Positions 1 through 9,900 of a DNA stretch of 64,000 nt are shown piece after piece. Below the pieces are notes generated by a model. That model did no database searches. It was not told the origin of the DNA and saw only the letters and a list, made by a program, of their open reading frames with translations. Origin of the DNA: Agromyces aureus (GTDB lineage Bacteria; Actinomycetota; Actinomycetes; Actinomycetales; Microbacteriaceae). Location of the stretch: contig NZ_CP013979.1 of assembly GCF_001660485.1 (NCBI RefSeq), positions 3,720,001 through 3,784,000 of the forward strand. The letters run 5' to 3'. Every line of letters begins with the position of its first letter. Position 1 is the stretch's first letter. The translations under genes were made by a program, and so were the position numbers.

Positions 1-1922
1 TACTGGTAGAAGTGCCGGGTGAAGGGAATCTCGGCACCTTCCTTGGTCTTCGCATGATCGACCCACGCGTCGGGCGCGTACGGCAGCACCTCGCGGGTGA
101 TGTAGTCATCTACGTCTTCGTTCCAGGGCACGTTCTCGGTGTCGCGGAGCGAGGCGTCCGGTTCCGGGTTGCCCTTCGCGTCGGTGCACGCGACAGCAGT
201 GTCATCCCGTTCGCCGAGCGCGCTCGTGATCACCTTGAGCAGCGGCGCAGGCAGGGTGAACCCCTCGGCCTTCGCGGCATCCTTCAGCGCCTTCAGGAAC
301 AAGGGCCGGTCACGCCACGCGCGCTCGGGGTCGAGGCGGTCGAGTGTGGCGCGCAGCGCCGTAGCATCCGCTTCGCTGAGCTTCTGAACGGGCTTGGTCT
401 CGAAAACGGCGTCGATGCGTACGGGAGTTGCCTGCCAGATGAGCTTGAGGGGGCGTTCGACGGTGATGGTGCGGTAGAGGAAGTCCCCGTTGCGGAGGAT
501 CTTCGAGTGCTCATTGTCTTCGAAGCCGGCATAGAGGCCGACGATGTTCTCGATGTTCTTCGGGGAGAGTTCGTTGCGCTTGGACCCGAGCCCCTTGCGG
601 AGCTTGGTGAACATCTCGCGGCAGTCGATGAGCTGCACACGGCCCTTGCGGTCCTCCGTCTTACGGTTGCTCAGCACCCAGACATACGTCGAGATGCCGG
701 TGTTGTAGAACATGTCCTTCGGCAGCCCAATGATCGCCTCGACGAGGTCGTTGTCGAGCATCCATTTGCGGATGTTCGACTCGCCGCCGCCGGCGCCACC
801 GGAGAACAACGGCGACCCGTTGAGCACGATCGCCATGCGCGAGCCGCCGTCTTCAGGCTTGCGCATCTTCGACACCAGGTGCAGCAGGAACAACATGGCG
901 CCGTCGCTGACGGTCGGGGTGCCGGGGCCGAAGCGACCGTTGAAGCCGAGCTTGCTGTACTCGTCGTCGACTGCGGTGCGCTGGTCCTTCCAGTCGACGC
1001 CGAAGGGCGGGTTCGAGAGACCGTAGTCGAACTTCTTGTCTTCGAAGTGGTCTTCGGTAAGGGTGTCGCCCAGGCGGATATTGTCGACATCCTGACCCTT
1101 GATGACCATGTCGGCCTTGCAGATCGCGTAGGAGCCGTCGTTGATGTCCTGCCCGTACAGGGAAAGCTGGATGCCGGGATTCACCGAGTGCAGGTACTCG
1201 TCGGCAACCGACAGCATGCCGCCCGTACCTGCGGTGGGGTCGTAGATCGAGCGGACCGTGCCCGGTTTGGTCAGCGCGTCGTCATCGAGGGCGAAGAGGA
1301 GCTGCACCATGAGCGCAATGACCTCGCGGGGCGTGTAGTGGTCGCCTGCGGTCTCGTTCGAGCGCTCGTTCGCCCACCGGATGAGTTCCTCGAACACGAG
1401 CCCCATCTGGATGTTGCTCACGACGCTCGGGTGGAAGTTCGCCTGCGCGAACTTCTCGGTCACCGAAAACAGCTTGTTCTTCTCCGCGAGCTTATTGATC
1501 GTCTCGTCGAACTTGAACCGGTCGAAAATGTCCCGCACGTTCTCGGAGAAGCCTGCAAGGTACGACGCGAGGTTCTCCCGGAGGTCGGCCGGGTCGGCCG
1601 TGAGCTTGGCCATCGTGAACTGGCTCGTGTTGTAAAACTCGTGACCAGATGCCTCGCGCAGCTGAAGATCGCGGATCTTCTCCGGAAGGGAGTCGGGCTG
1701 GCCCGCGGTGGTCTCGAGCACCTGCGCCTTCGTGCTCGCGAGGACGGCGTCGAGTCGGCGCAGCACGGTGAACGGCAACACCACCGACCCGTACTCGGAG
1801 GGCTTGAACGGGCCGCGTAGGGATTCGGCGATGTTCCAAATGAAGGAGACGTGGTTCACCACTGGGAAGGCAACTCTCGGTCGGATCGGGTAGAGCGCGA
1901 GTCGGCGTCGACTCAGGTTCAT
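1..1922 (-). CDS. hsdM: Type I restriction-modification DNA methyltransferase subunit HsdM (3' end cut by window)
   Basis: Modification subunit of a type I RM complex, which transfers a methyl group from SAM to adenine N6 and binds HsdS. Counting from the ATG at 1922, the N-terminal HsdM helical domain contains NHVSFIWNIAESLRG. The SAM motif DPTAGTGG lies near residue 228 and the catalytic NPPF near residue 304. About 640 residues are visible and the frame is still open at base 1, so the C-terminus, and probably hsdS and hsdR, lie outside the window. The start is uncertain: the ATG at 1922 has AAGG only 1-2 nt upstream and adds about 20 residues not typical of the family, while GTG at 1862 or 1859 gives a normal HsdM N-terminus. 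The gene diverges from the Druantia-like operon. Codon use is less G/C-biased than in later genes, consistent with transfer. Confidence 0.92.
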   Translation of the reverse strand, partial: MNLSRRRLALYPIRPRVAFPVVNHVSFIWNIAESLRGPFKPSEYGSVVLPFTVLRRLDAVLASTKAQVLETTAGQPDSLPEKIRDLQLREASGHEFYNTSQFTMAKLTADPADLRENLASYLAGFSENVRDIFDRFKFDETINKLAEKNKLFSVTEKFAQANFHPSVVSNIQMGLVFEELIRWANERSNETAGDHYTPREVIALMVQLLFALDDDALTKPGTVRSIYDPTAGTGGMLSVADEYLHSVNPGIQLSLYGQDINDGSYAICKADMVIKGQDVDNIRLGDTLTEDHFEDKKFDYGLSNPPFGVDWKDQRTAVDDEYSKLGFNGRFGPGTPTVSDGAMLFLLHLVSKMRKPEDGGSRMAIVLNGSPLFSGGAGGGESNIRKWMLDNDLVEAIIGLPKDMFYNTGISTYVWVLSNRKTEDRKGRVQLIDCREMFTKLRKGLGSKRNELSPKNIENIVGLYAGFEDNEHSKILRNGDFLYRTITVERPLKLIWQATPVRIDAVFETKPVQKLSEADATALRATLDRLDPERAWRDRPLFLKALKDAAKAEGFTLPAPLLKVITSALGERDDTAVACTDAKGNPEPDASLRDTENVPWNEDVDDYITREVLPYAPDAWVDHAKTKEGAEIPFTRHFYQ

Positions 1923-2043
1923 CCTTTCGTACCGGGTGTGGGGTGTGGGGGCCAGACACGGGTGGCGATGCCACCAGAACGGGGGTCGCGGGACCTCGGG
2001 CGCCATCGAATGCGTGCCCGTAGGCTCCTGAGGAAAGACGAGC

Positions 2044-2485
2044 ATGCGACGACACCACGTTGTCACGCTGACCCCCACAGGCTGGCAGCTTGCTGATCAG
2101 AACGCATGGGCTGAAGTTCGCTACAACGGTTGGTTCGCCGTGCCAGACCATCACGCAGGAGGCCGGAAAAACAGAAAGAACAGATCGCTCATGATCTTGC
2201 CGTCGCCTACGTGATCAACCGGTTACTAGAGCGCCGAAAGAGGGAATCGGAGCTGTCTAGGCCAATGAGAAGGAACGCAAGCGCATTCCGGCAGAACTGG
2301 AGCACCAGCGAGTTGAGCCAGCCGGGCCCGTCCTCGATGACCGTACGAAGTTGTACTGCAGGACGAAGAGCTACGTCGTTCGAGACTCTCCAGCGCTCGG
2401 GGCGGCCGGCGAGCTTCCGATCTGGGGTGGGTGGGAGTCGGTATCGTTGAACCGTTTGACAGGAGGAATCGCGCATGGCCGATGA
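2044..2485 (+). pseudogene. Possible frame-disrupted small gene between hsdM and the methyltransferase
   Basis: The 552-base gap between hsdM and the methyltransferase holds no intact gene of normal size. An ATG at 2044 follows a good ribosome site (AGGAAAG) and opens a 57-codon frame ending at 2217. Protein-like sequence then continues in a second frame (about 2150-2260, containing AHDLAVAYVINRLLERR) and a third (2261-2485, containing RKRIPAELEHQRVEP). Together these look like one gene of roughly 140 codons broken by frameshifts. I do not recognise a family. The first short frame could also be a real 57-aa protein with unrelated sequence after it. Confidence 0.3.
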
Positions 2486-3905
2486 GGCTACAGCCTTCCG
2501 GTTCATCGATCTCTTCTCGGGACTCGGGGGCTTCCACGTCGCGCTGCAACAGCTCGGTGGCGAGGGTGTGTTCGCGGCTGAATGGGATGCAGCATTGAAC
2601 GCGCTCTACAAGGTCAATTTTGATATCCAGCCATGGGCCGACGTCAACGATCTGGAGGACGAAGCAACGATCGCGCGGGAGGTTCCCCGGCATGACGTCT
2701 TGACGGCGGGCTTCCCCTGCCAGCCATTCTCGAAAGCCGGTGAGCAACTCGGATTCAGCCACACACTTCAGGGCAAGCTGTTCTTCAAGGTGCTCGCGAT
2801 TCTCAAGGAGAAGCGACCGCGACGGTTCATCCTCGAGAACGTGCCGAACATCCTGCGCCACCAGAACGGCGAGACGCTTGCCACGATTCGCAAGGAGCTC
2901 GAAGAGCTCGGCTACGCGGTCGACGTGCACAAGTTCTCGCCGCACGAGTTCGGCGTGCCGCAGATTCGGGAACGGGCGTACTTCGTCGGATCGCTCGACG
3001 GACTCGATGGATTCAAGTGGCCGAGCCCGTCCCCGCCAGAGACGGACATCAGTAGCGTGCTGGATAAGCAGGCAAAACCGACCCGCGCAATCTCAGCTCA
3101 GACGTTGCATGCGATCGACATGTGGGACGACTTCCTCAAGCGCGCTCCGGAGGCGCTGAAGCTGCCGTCCTTTCCGATCTGGTCGATGGAGTTCCGAGCG
3201 ACGTATCCCTACGAGGACGCCACGCCCCCGGCGATCTGGAAGGAACTCGGTCCGCGCGATTTGGATCATGCCCGCGGCAGCTTCGGGTTCGAGTTAAAAG
3301 GGCTGGCGCAGGCCGAGCAGTCCGCGCTCCTGCCGAGCCACGCTCGTCGGCCGGCCGATGTGAAGTTCCCCTCGTGGAAGCAAGCTTTCATCCGTCAGAA
3401 CCGTCAGTTCTACTGGGCGAATCAGAAGTGGATCGACCCGTGGCTTGATAAGTGGAAGCCGTGGAAGTTCCCGTCCAGCCTTCAGAAGTTCGAGTGGAAC
3501 GTGCAAGGTGGCGAACGACGGATTGACGAGTACGTCCTGCAAGTGCGCGCCTCGGGCCTCCGCGTGAAGCGCACTTCGACCGCTCCGAGTCTCATCGCGA
3601 TGACGCATACGCAGGTTCCGATCCTCGGTAAAAACATCGTCGGCGTTCGTCGCTACATGACTCCGTCGGAGTGCGCCGCACTCCAAAGCCTCGGCTCGAT
3701 CTCGCTTCCCGATGGCGATCTGCGCGCATACAAGGCGCTGGGGAACGCCGTCAACGCCGACGTGGTACGCGCGATCGCTGAGCCACTCCTTCGCGGTCTT
3801 GACCAGTCGTCGGTGGCTTCGGAAGACGAACAGCACGCTGCCGCGCAGTCGACCGCTTCTGCTTCAGACTCTTACCGCGACCCGGTTGTCGGGGCTCGTG
3901 GCTAG
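2475..3905 (+). CDS. C5-cytosine DNA methyltransferase (Dcm family; DruM-like position)
   Basis: Methylates cytosine C5 in DNA using SAM. The 476-aa protein has the canonical motif order: motif I DLFSGLGGF near residue 14, motif IV GFPCQPFSKAG with catalytic Cys82, motif VI ENV near 121, motif VIII QIRERAYFVG near 163, and C-terminal motifs IX (RYMTPSECAALQSLG) and X (YKALGNAVNADVV). The target-recognition region of about 190 residues lies between VIII and IX. The ATG is preceded by a strong AGGAGG eight bases upstream. It leads an operon with the next two genes; the gap to the second is about 36 nt. No restriction endonuclease gene is adjacent, so it is more likely the self-marking arm of the downstream helicase system, as DruM is in type II Druantia, than half of a type II RM pair. 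Sequence specificity cannot be read. Confidence 0.93.
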   Translation: MADEATAFRFIDLFSGLGGFHVALQQLGGEGVFAAEWDAALNALYKVNFDIQPWADVNDLEDEATIAREVPRHDVLTAGFPCQPFSKAGEQLGFSHTLQGKLFFKVLAILKEKRPRRFILENVPNILRHQNGETLATIRKELEELGYAVDVHKFSPHEFGVPQIRERAYFVGSLDGLDGFKWPSPSPPETDISSVLDKQAKPTRAISAQTLHAIDMWDDFLKRAPEALKLPSFPIWSMEFRATYPYEDATPPAIWKELGPRDLDHARGSFGFELKGLAQAEQSALLPSHARRPADVKFPSWKQAFIRQNRQFYWANQKWIDPWLDKWKPWKFPSSLQKFEWNVQGGERRIDEYVLQVRASGLRVKRTSTAPSLIAMTHTQVPILGKNIVGVRRYMTPSECAALQSLGSISLPDGDLRAYKALGNAVNADVVRAIAEPLLRGLDQSSVASEDEQHAAAQSTASASDSYRDPVVGARG

Positions 3906-3941
3906 GTTGGGATAGACAGAGTGGCGCGAGGGAGACTGGCC

Positions 3942-6905
3942 GTGGATTCCGAGTACGAGCGCGTGAGCGAGGCGCTCGCCGACGTCATGTTCAGTTCGTC
4001 GCAAGCTGGCCGACCCGTCTATGCGCTCGCGGACGCCGATACGGTTCGCGAAGCGCTCGAAGCCGCAGAAATTGAGGACCGGACGTTGACCGGGCTAGCG
4101 TCCATCGTCAGGTCCTCGCTTCAACTGAACGAGCCTGGCGTCGCCCCGTTTCACGGGCAGGCGGAGGCTGCCCGACGCCACCGACGCGAGCCGCTCGAAA
4201 CGCCACCTGCGCTCCCGCTCTTGGTTGCGCTGTCCATCGCTGCAGAGCAGATGCAGGCGGACGGCGACCTTGCCGCCCATAACTACTACTCACGATTGCA
4301 TCGGATGCTCCATGTCCCGACGAGCGAGTATCAGAGGGTCGAGAACGACTACCGCCGCATCGCCGATTTGCTGTGGGGATCGCTGAACTCATGGCTGGAG
4401 GCATGGGAGGGCGAACGCGGAATCCCGACGGCCTACGCCGTCGGAGGCCATGCCTTCATCGGGCTACCGATGTCCCAAGCGGTTGTCCGACAGCATGATC
4501 GCGCCAGCCTCCACGAACTCTTCGCGATCGAGGGCATGACCCCCGGTCTGCGTATCTCGCCAGATGACATGAGCCTCGCGATGGACCCGTACGCAACGGC
4601 CACTCCGAGCCTACCCCTGAGTTCGCACCTTTCGCGCCTCTGGCGTGTCCCGGCCGCAAGGGAGCGAATCGTCGATGCCGCATGTCTCGAGCTCGAAGCG
4701 TGGGACGGCTCCGGGATCGAGGCGGTCGCGTCTGCACGGCCCGCTGTCACCACGCGTCTTCTGGCATTCCTGCGGACCTTCCCGCGCAAGTCGATCGAGT
4801 TCAACCTGATGCTTCCGTACCGCTCGGAAGGACCGGACATCGCCCGGTTCCAACTTGCGGATGGGAAGTCGATTGTTCCGACCGTCTCCGGGCCCGGTGG
4901 TTCCACACGGCTCTCAGGCGTGGAGGGGGTTAGTGCGGCTTCGCTCGTAGGGGAACAAATTGCGGGAGAGTTCGGGAACGACGACAGCCGTCCATTCGGT
5001 CGCCGTCCGAAGCGGGTGACCCCGCTCCGGTGGGATGACCTCCAGGGGGCGTTTGTCGAGATCGAACGCATCTCTCTCGGTGAGGACAGCATCGTCCTGG
5101 CGAGGTCAGATGCACGCCAGCGCGTGGAGGCACACCTCGAAGCCCACTCCCGACCGGGCTGGCATGAGCTCACTGATCTGCCCGCATACCCAGAAGGATG
5201 GCTGCTCTACCAGCACGTCCAGATCGTCTCCGCGCCGACAGGGCAGATGCATTTTGATCTCCTGCCGCTCGCCCCGCGCGCGCGGACGAGCCTGACGCTG
5301 CGAGGGGGCTTCGTGCTTCCCGGTCTGCTTCGTAAGTGGTCGGCGTTGGAGCCGCCGGAGGCTATCGCTCTCGCCGCTGGGGCATCCTCGGTTGAAGTCC
5401 GCGTGTACCGCGGCGCACGAATCGACCCTGCCATGCTCGTCGCCGAGTCTGCTCAGCCCGGCGAACTCGCAGTTCTTCCGCTCGTGCATCGTGATCTATC
5501 TGACGGCGAGTATGTCGTCGCAATGTTCGTTGACGACGCAATCAAGCCCTCGTCGACGGCGCTCCTTCGACTGCGGTCCGCAAGCACTCCGCAGTTCAGG
5601 GTCGAGGATGTCGATATCCGCCTGGTCTACTCGCCTGACTCCTCGCTGCGCTGGCCTCTCACCGCTGGCCCGCCTAAGTGGCCGAGTCATGTGAATGGTG
5701 CAAGGATCGTCGGCCTCGACTCGCTCGTTATCGAAGCCGCAACGCGGATGCCGGAGTTCGTGCCTCGGGAGAGAGGCTCATCCGCCGCGGCGCCTGCAAA
5801 AACGCGAGTGGGCACTCCGATGACGAGCGATTCGTGTCTCGTCACTGGGATGCACCGGTTCCTCCTTCCGCCAGTGCTCCCGGGCGAAGTGCCTACGCGG
5901 AGTATCGAGGGTGAGTGCACAACCTGCGGACTCGTGCGCCGATTCGCCGGCACTCCCTGGGCTGCGAAGAAGAAGGATGCCACTGCTAAGGCCACCGTTC
6001 TTCCAGAGATCCCTCCGGTGATCGAGTCGGACGAGCCGGACTTCGAAGTCGCATTTGATGCGCTGAACCACGTCGGGACCGGATCGTTCGGGACATTCGA
6101 GCGGATCGCTGCCCAGGTTGAAGGCTCTGGCTTGTTCGCCGACTCCTTCCTCCGACGGCTTGAGGTCGTCGGGCACGTCGATGTCGCCAGAGACGACTAT
6201 CTCCAGGTGACGGAGTGGGCCGTGAACTCGTCAACACTCGTTCCGACGGCTGATGGGCGGTGGGTTCTCATAGGGTCGCGTTCGGGCGCGCTGGTGGATC
6301 GACTTACAGAACTTGTCGACGGCGATGCCGAGGTCACCGCGACTGTTGACGCCGAGCTTGCCCGCGTCGAGGTCGCTGGCAAATTGCCGATTTCAGTCCT
6401 GGCGGAAGCGGGGTTCACCGTGCTTGAGACTTCGCCGGCGAAGGCCATCGCCGAGACACTTCCTGCACTTGGCGAAGTGGCGAAATCGCTCAAACGGGTT
6501 ATCGTGCCCATCCATCGGTCGGCGGAGTTCTGGGACACGGCCTCGGCCTCGTGGCACCAGACCGAGTCGCTAGTCAGAGTCGGCGCCTACCGACTCAAAG
6601 ACTTCGGCTCAACCTACGCGATCCGCACAGCGGATGACATCGCGAGCGGAACCATCGGACTCGGCAACGCGCAGATCGTGAAACACATTGCAAATTTGTG
6701 GGCCGGCGATCCCTTGGTCGGCTACAACTCGCGCAGCGGCTCGGTAGTTACGCCGTTGGGCGCGGACCTGCCGGCGCTGTACGGGCGCGCGCTCGCTCTT
6801 TGCTCAGGGCGGGCGCCGCGAGAGATCGTCAATCACCGGATGCTTCAGTACCCTTTGGTGCCGCGGGAAGTCGCGGACATTATCTACGACCGTGTGAGTC
6901 GGTGA
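3942..6905 (+). CDS. Large defence protein, DruH-like by size and position
   Basis: A 987-aa soluble protein of no family I recognise from sequence alone. There is no signal peptide, transmembrane stretch, nucleotide-binding loop or obvious nuclease motif. The only clear motif is a possible zinc site: Cys632 and His638 (CLVTGMH) followed by C659-T-T-C662 (ECTTCG). It sits between a cytosine methyltransferase and a giant DUF1998-type helicase, and its stop codon overlaps the helicase start in GTGA, so the two are translationally coupled. In type III Druantia a large protein without annotated domains (DruH) precedes DruE, and the assignment rests on that analogy. The GTG at 3942 is preferred because GAGGGAGA lies 7 nt upstream; an in-frame GTG at 3921 would add 7 residues. 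Codon use matches the rest of the island. Confidence 0.75.
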   Translation: MDSEYERVSEALADVMFSSSQAGRPVYALADADTVREALEAAEIEDRTLTGLASIVRSSLQLNEPGVAPFHGQAEAARRHRREPLETPPALPLLVALSIAAEQMQADGDLAAHNYYSRLHRMLHVPTSEYQRVENDYRRIADLLWGSLNSWLEAWEGERGIPTAYAVGGHAFIGLPMSQAVVRQHDRASLHELFAIEGMTPGLRISPDDMSLAMDPYATATPSLPLSSHLSRLWRVPAARERIVDAACLELEAWDGSGIEAVASARPAVTTRLLAFLRTFPRKSIEFNLMLPYRSEGPDIARFQLADGKSIVPTVSGPGGSTRLSGVEGVSAASLVGEQIAGEFGNDDSRPFGRRPKRVTPLRWDDLQGAFVEIERISLGEDSIVLARSDARQRVEAHLEAHSRPGWHELTDLPAYPEGWLLYQHVQIVSAPTGQMHFDLLPLAPRARTSLTLRGGFVLPGLLRKWSALEPPEAIALAAGASSVEVRVYRGARIDPAMLVAESAQPGELAVLPLVHRDLSDGEYVVAMFVDDAIKPSSTALLRLRSASTPQFRVEDVDIRLVYSPDSSLRWPLTAGPPKWPSHVNGARIVGLDSLVIEAATRMPEFVPRERGSSAAAPAKTRVGTPMTSDSCLVTGMHRFLLPPVLPGEVPTRSIEGECTTCGLVRRFAGTPWAAKKKDATAKATVLPEIPPVIESDEPDFEVAFDALNHVGTGSFGTFERIAAQVEGSGLFADSFLRRLEVVGHVDVARDDYLQVTEWAVNSSTLVPTADGRWVLIGSRSGALVDRLTELVDGDAEVTATVDAELARVEVAGKLPISVLAEAGFTVLETSPAKAIAETLPALGEVAKSLKRVIVPIHRSAEFWDTASASWHQTESLVRVGAYRLKDFGSTYAIRTADDIASGTIGLGNAQIVKHIANLWAGDPLVGYNSRSGSVVTPLGADLPALYGRALALCSGRAPREIVNHRMLQYPLVPREVADIIYDRVSR

Positions 6906-9900
6906 GCACCGTGCCGTTCCCGACCCCAGTGAAGATCGCCGACGATCTCCGTGACGCGTTCCTTCGCTACATTGACACCGCCTACGCACTACGGGATCAG
7001 TCACTTGTCGACGAGCGTCGACGTCTGTTGCTTGAGGGCCAGGGGAACCTGTTCGCACCGCTCATGCTCGAGCCCGTGCTTCCCTACGACGGGGTTGCGT
7101 CGGTCGACGAGGCCGCTCAACAGGCGGGGGTCGATGCCCGCGATCTCAGCGACGTCATCAGGGCAGTCTTTGGTGTGACGCCCGACGCACTCGCGGGTGT
7201 CAAGCTACGCAAGCATCAAGCCGCTGCGCTTACAACGCACTTCGCACCGGGCATCGGGCATAACCCAGTGGTGACCTCGGGGACCGGGTCCGGCAAGACG
7301 GAGTCCTTCCTGATTCCGCTCCTAAGTCGGATAGCGGCTGAGAAGCGATCGACGGCGGCGCTGGCTCCGATCCATGAGTGGTGGGATCTAAAACGACAGA
7401 CCGACAACTGGCAGCCGACTCGAGCCGTTGGGGCGATCCCGGCAGCGGTGCGATCCGTCATCCTGTACCCGACGAATGCGTTGGTCGAGGACCAGGTCGC
7501 TCGCCTTCGTCGAGCTGTGCGCGGCCTACGGGATCAAGACTCGCCCATTGACCTCTGGTTCGGTCGCTACACCGGCGCGACGCCGGGCTCGGGCGGAATC
7601 CCGAGAGGAAAGATCTCCGCACCTGCGACCGCCAATGCAGCCCGGGAAATGCGAGATCTAACTCGTCTGAACGCGCGGCTCGCCGAACTCGACGATCCAG
7701 ACCTTGTGGCCCAGTTCCAAGACCCCTACGCCGGCGAACTCATCACTCGCTGGGACATGATCGCCACGCCACCCGACCTGTTGGTCACGAATTACTCGAT
7801 GCTCAACGTAATGCTCATGCGCGACGTCGAGGAGCCGATCTTCGAGTCCACGCGGCTTTGGCTTCAGCGATCGTCCGATCACGTTTTCACGCTTGTTGTC
7901 GATGAGCTACATCTGTATCGCGGCAGCACCGGGGCCGAGGTCGGGATGGTCGTCCGAAACCTGGCATCGCGGCTTGGAATCGAGCCGTCTTCCGACCAGT
8001 TCAGGATCATCGCCACGAGCGCCTCGCTCCCTGGGGACGACTCGGGCCTGGAGTATTTGGAGCGCTTCTTCGGCGTCGACCGGGCGTCCTTCCTGATCGA
8101 GCCGGGGCAGCCACGATCACTCGTTTCCGGCGAGAAGCCGACTGCCGCCGAGGTTTTGAACGTCCCACCGGACGAACTCGTAGAGGTCGCCACAAGGGAT
8201 CAGTGGGCGGAGACGATCGCGGCAGCGTGCAGCGACCAGGACGATACCCGTCCGAAGGCCACGCGTATCGAAACGGTTGCGACCCGCCTCTTCGGGGACG
8301 ATTTGTTGGCGCCGACGGCGCTCGCGGCGATGCTTGGCAGCCTCGCCGACGTCGCGAAGCCCGCAATCCAGTTTCGCGGTCATGTGATGATGCGCGGGAT
8401 GCGCGGGCTTTGGGCCTGCTCTGATCAAGACTGTCCTGGCGGCACCGATTCAGAGCCTCGGCGAATCGGTCGGATGTACGACACTCCGCGGTCGACGTGC
8501 GCCGAATGCGGCGCACGCGTACTTGAACTCCTCTATTGCTTCGACTGCGGCGACGTGAGCCTCGGCGGGTACGTCGTCGATCGGCCCGATCGCGGCGCTG
8601 TCGTGCTGTCAACCACCCCGGTCACGCCTGGTGAGAATTCCGGTGACTTCGTGTACCGGAGGAACGATGACGAGTACCGGTGGCTATGGCTCGGCTCGCC
8701 CGTTCCCAATGCCCCAAGCCGGCACAAACTCCCCGCCGACATGGACGAGAATCAGGCCACCATCGAGACCAACTTCGGCGCCGCGACCTGGAATCCTAAA
8801 CTCGGCTCGCTCATTCTCGGCAACTCTCCTGACGGCATCCCGGCAGTCGTTCTCAGCCACAATGCGGGCGATGATAGTGGACTGGCGCTGCCCGCGCTTC
8901 CAGAAGTCTGCCCCCGCTGCGGTGGGAGTCAGGACAACCGCGATGCAGCCGTCTTCTTCGCCGGAAACGTACGGTCGCCGATCCGCGCACACACTTCAGG
9001 TCGCGCACAGCTCAACCAAATGGCGGTATCCCAACTTTTCCGTAGTCTGGGGTCTGACGCGGCGGAGTCGAGGACGATCGTCTTCACCGACAGCCGGGAC
9101 GACTCTGCACGCATCGCCGCCGGGATCGCACTCAACAACTTTCGCGACCAAGTGCGGCAAGTCGTTCGGCAGCTTCTGCACGGACGGGAGAACCCAGTGC
9201 CGCTCCTGCGAGCGCTCCTCATTGGTGAACTCGCTGGCGACGACCTCCGGCGGGCCGAGCAACTGCGCGCCAGCCGCCGAGAGCTCTTCGACAAGCTCCG
9301 GCTAGAGAGTCTTGGAGCTGCCGATCCAGCGGACATGGAGACGATCGTTGCCGCGGAGCGGGAAACCGAATCCTTGCCGTGGGCAACGCTCGTCCACGAC
9401 GCCGAGCGGGTAATGCTCGAAGTTGGCGTGAATCCAGCCGGACCAGGGCCATCCGTCGCAGAGAGCGAGGGCGACGCCCCTTGGTATCGCGCTTATGAAC
9501 CCCCCGTCCGCAACGCCTGGGAGCCGCTGGCTGATGCCGTGGCACGACCAATCCGCCAAGATCGCTACCGGCTCACCGCTACGGCCGTCGCCGAGGCAGT
9601 CTTCGACCGCGCGTCACGAGACCTCGAATCCACTCGATTGGGCGTAGTTCGGGCGCAGCCACTCGCGCCCGATAGTTGGGGCATCTCGGTGGACATCGCC
9701 GGGGATGTCCTGGCAAGTGTGATTCGCCTCCTCGGGATTGCAAAGCGGTTTGAGGGCGGGTATGCAGCCCGATCCAATTCGGCGCCGAAGGTTGTCGTCA
9801 CTTACCTGAAGCGCGTCGCCGCGAAGCATCAGCTCGACTGGCAGGCCCTGGTGGCGAGCATCGGCGAGTTCTTGCGCGCGAGCAGCATCGTCGATGAGAC

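Noticed and set aside
12..1820. Long plus-strand open frame of about 600 codons
   Set aside because: It is antisense to hsdM, whose minus-strand reading has all methyltransferase motifs; the plus reading has none.
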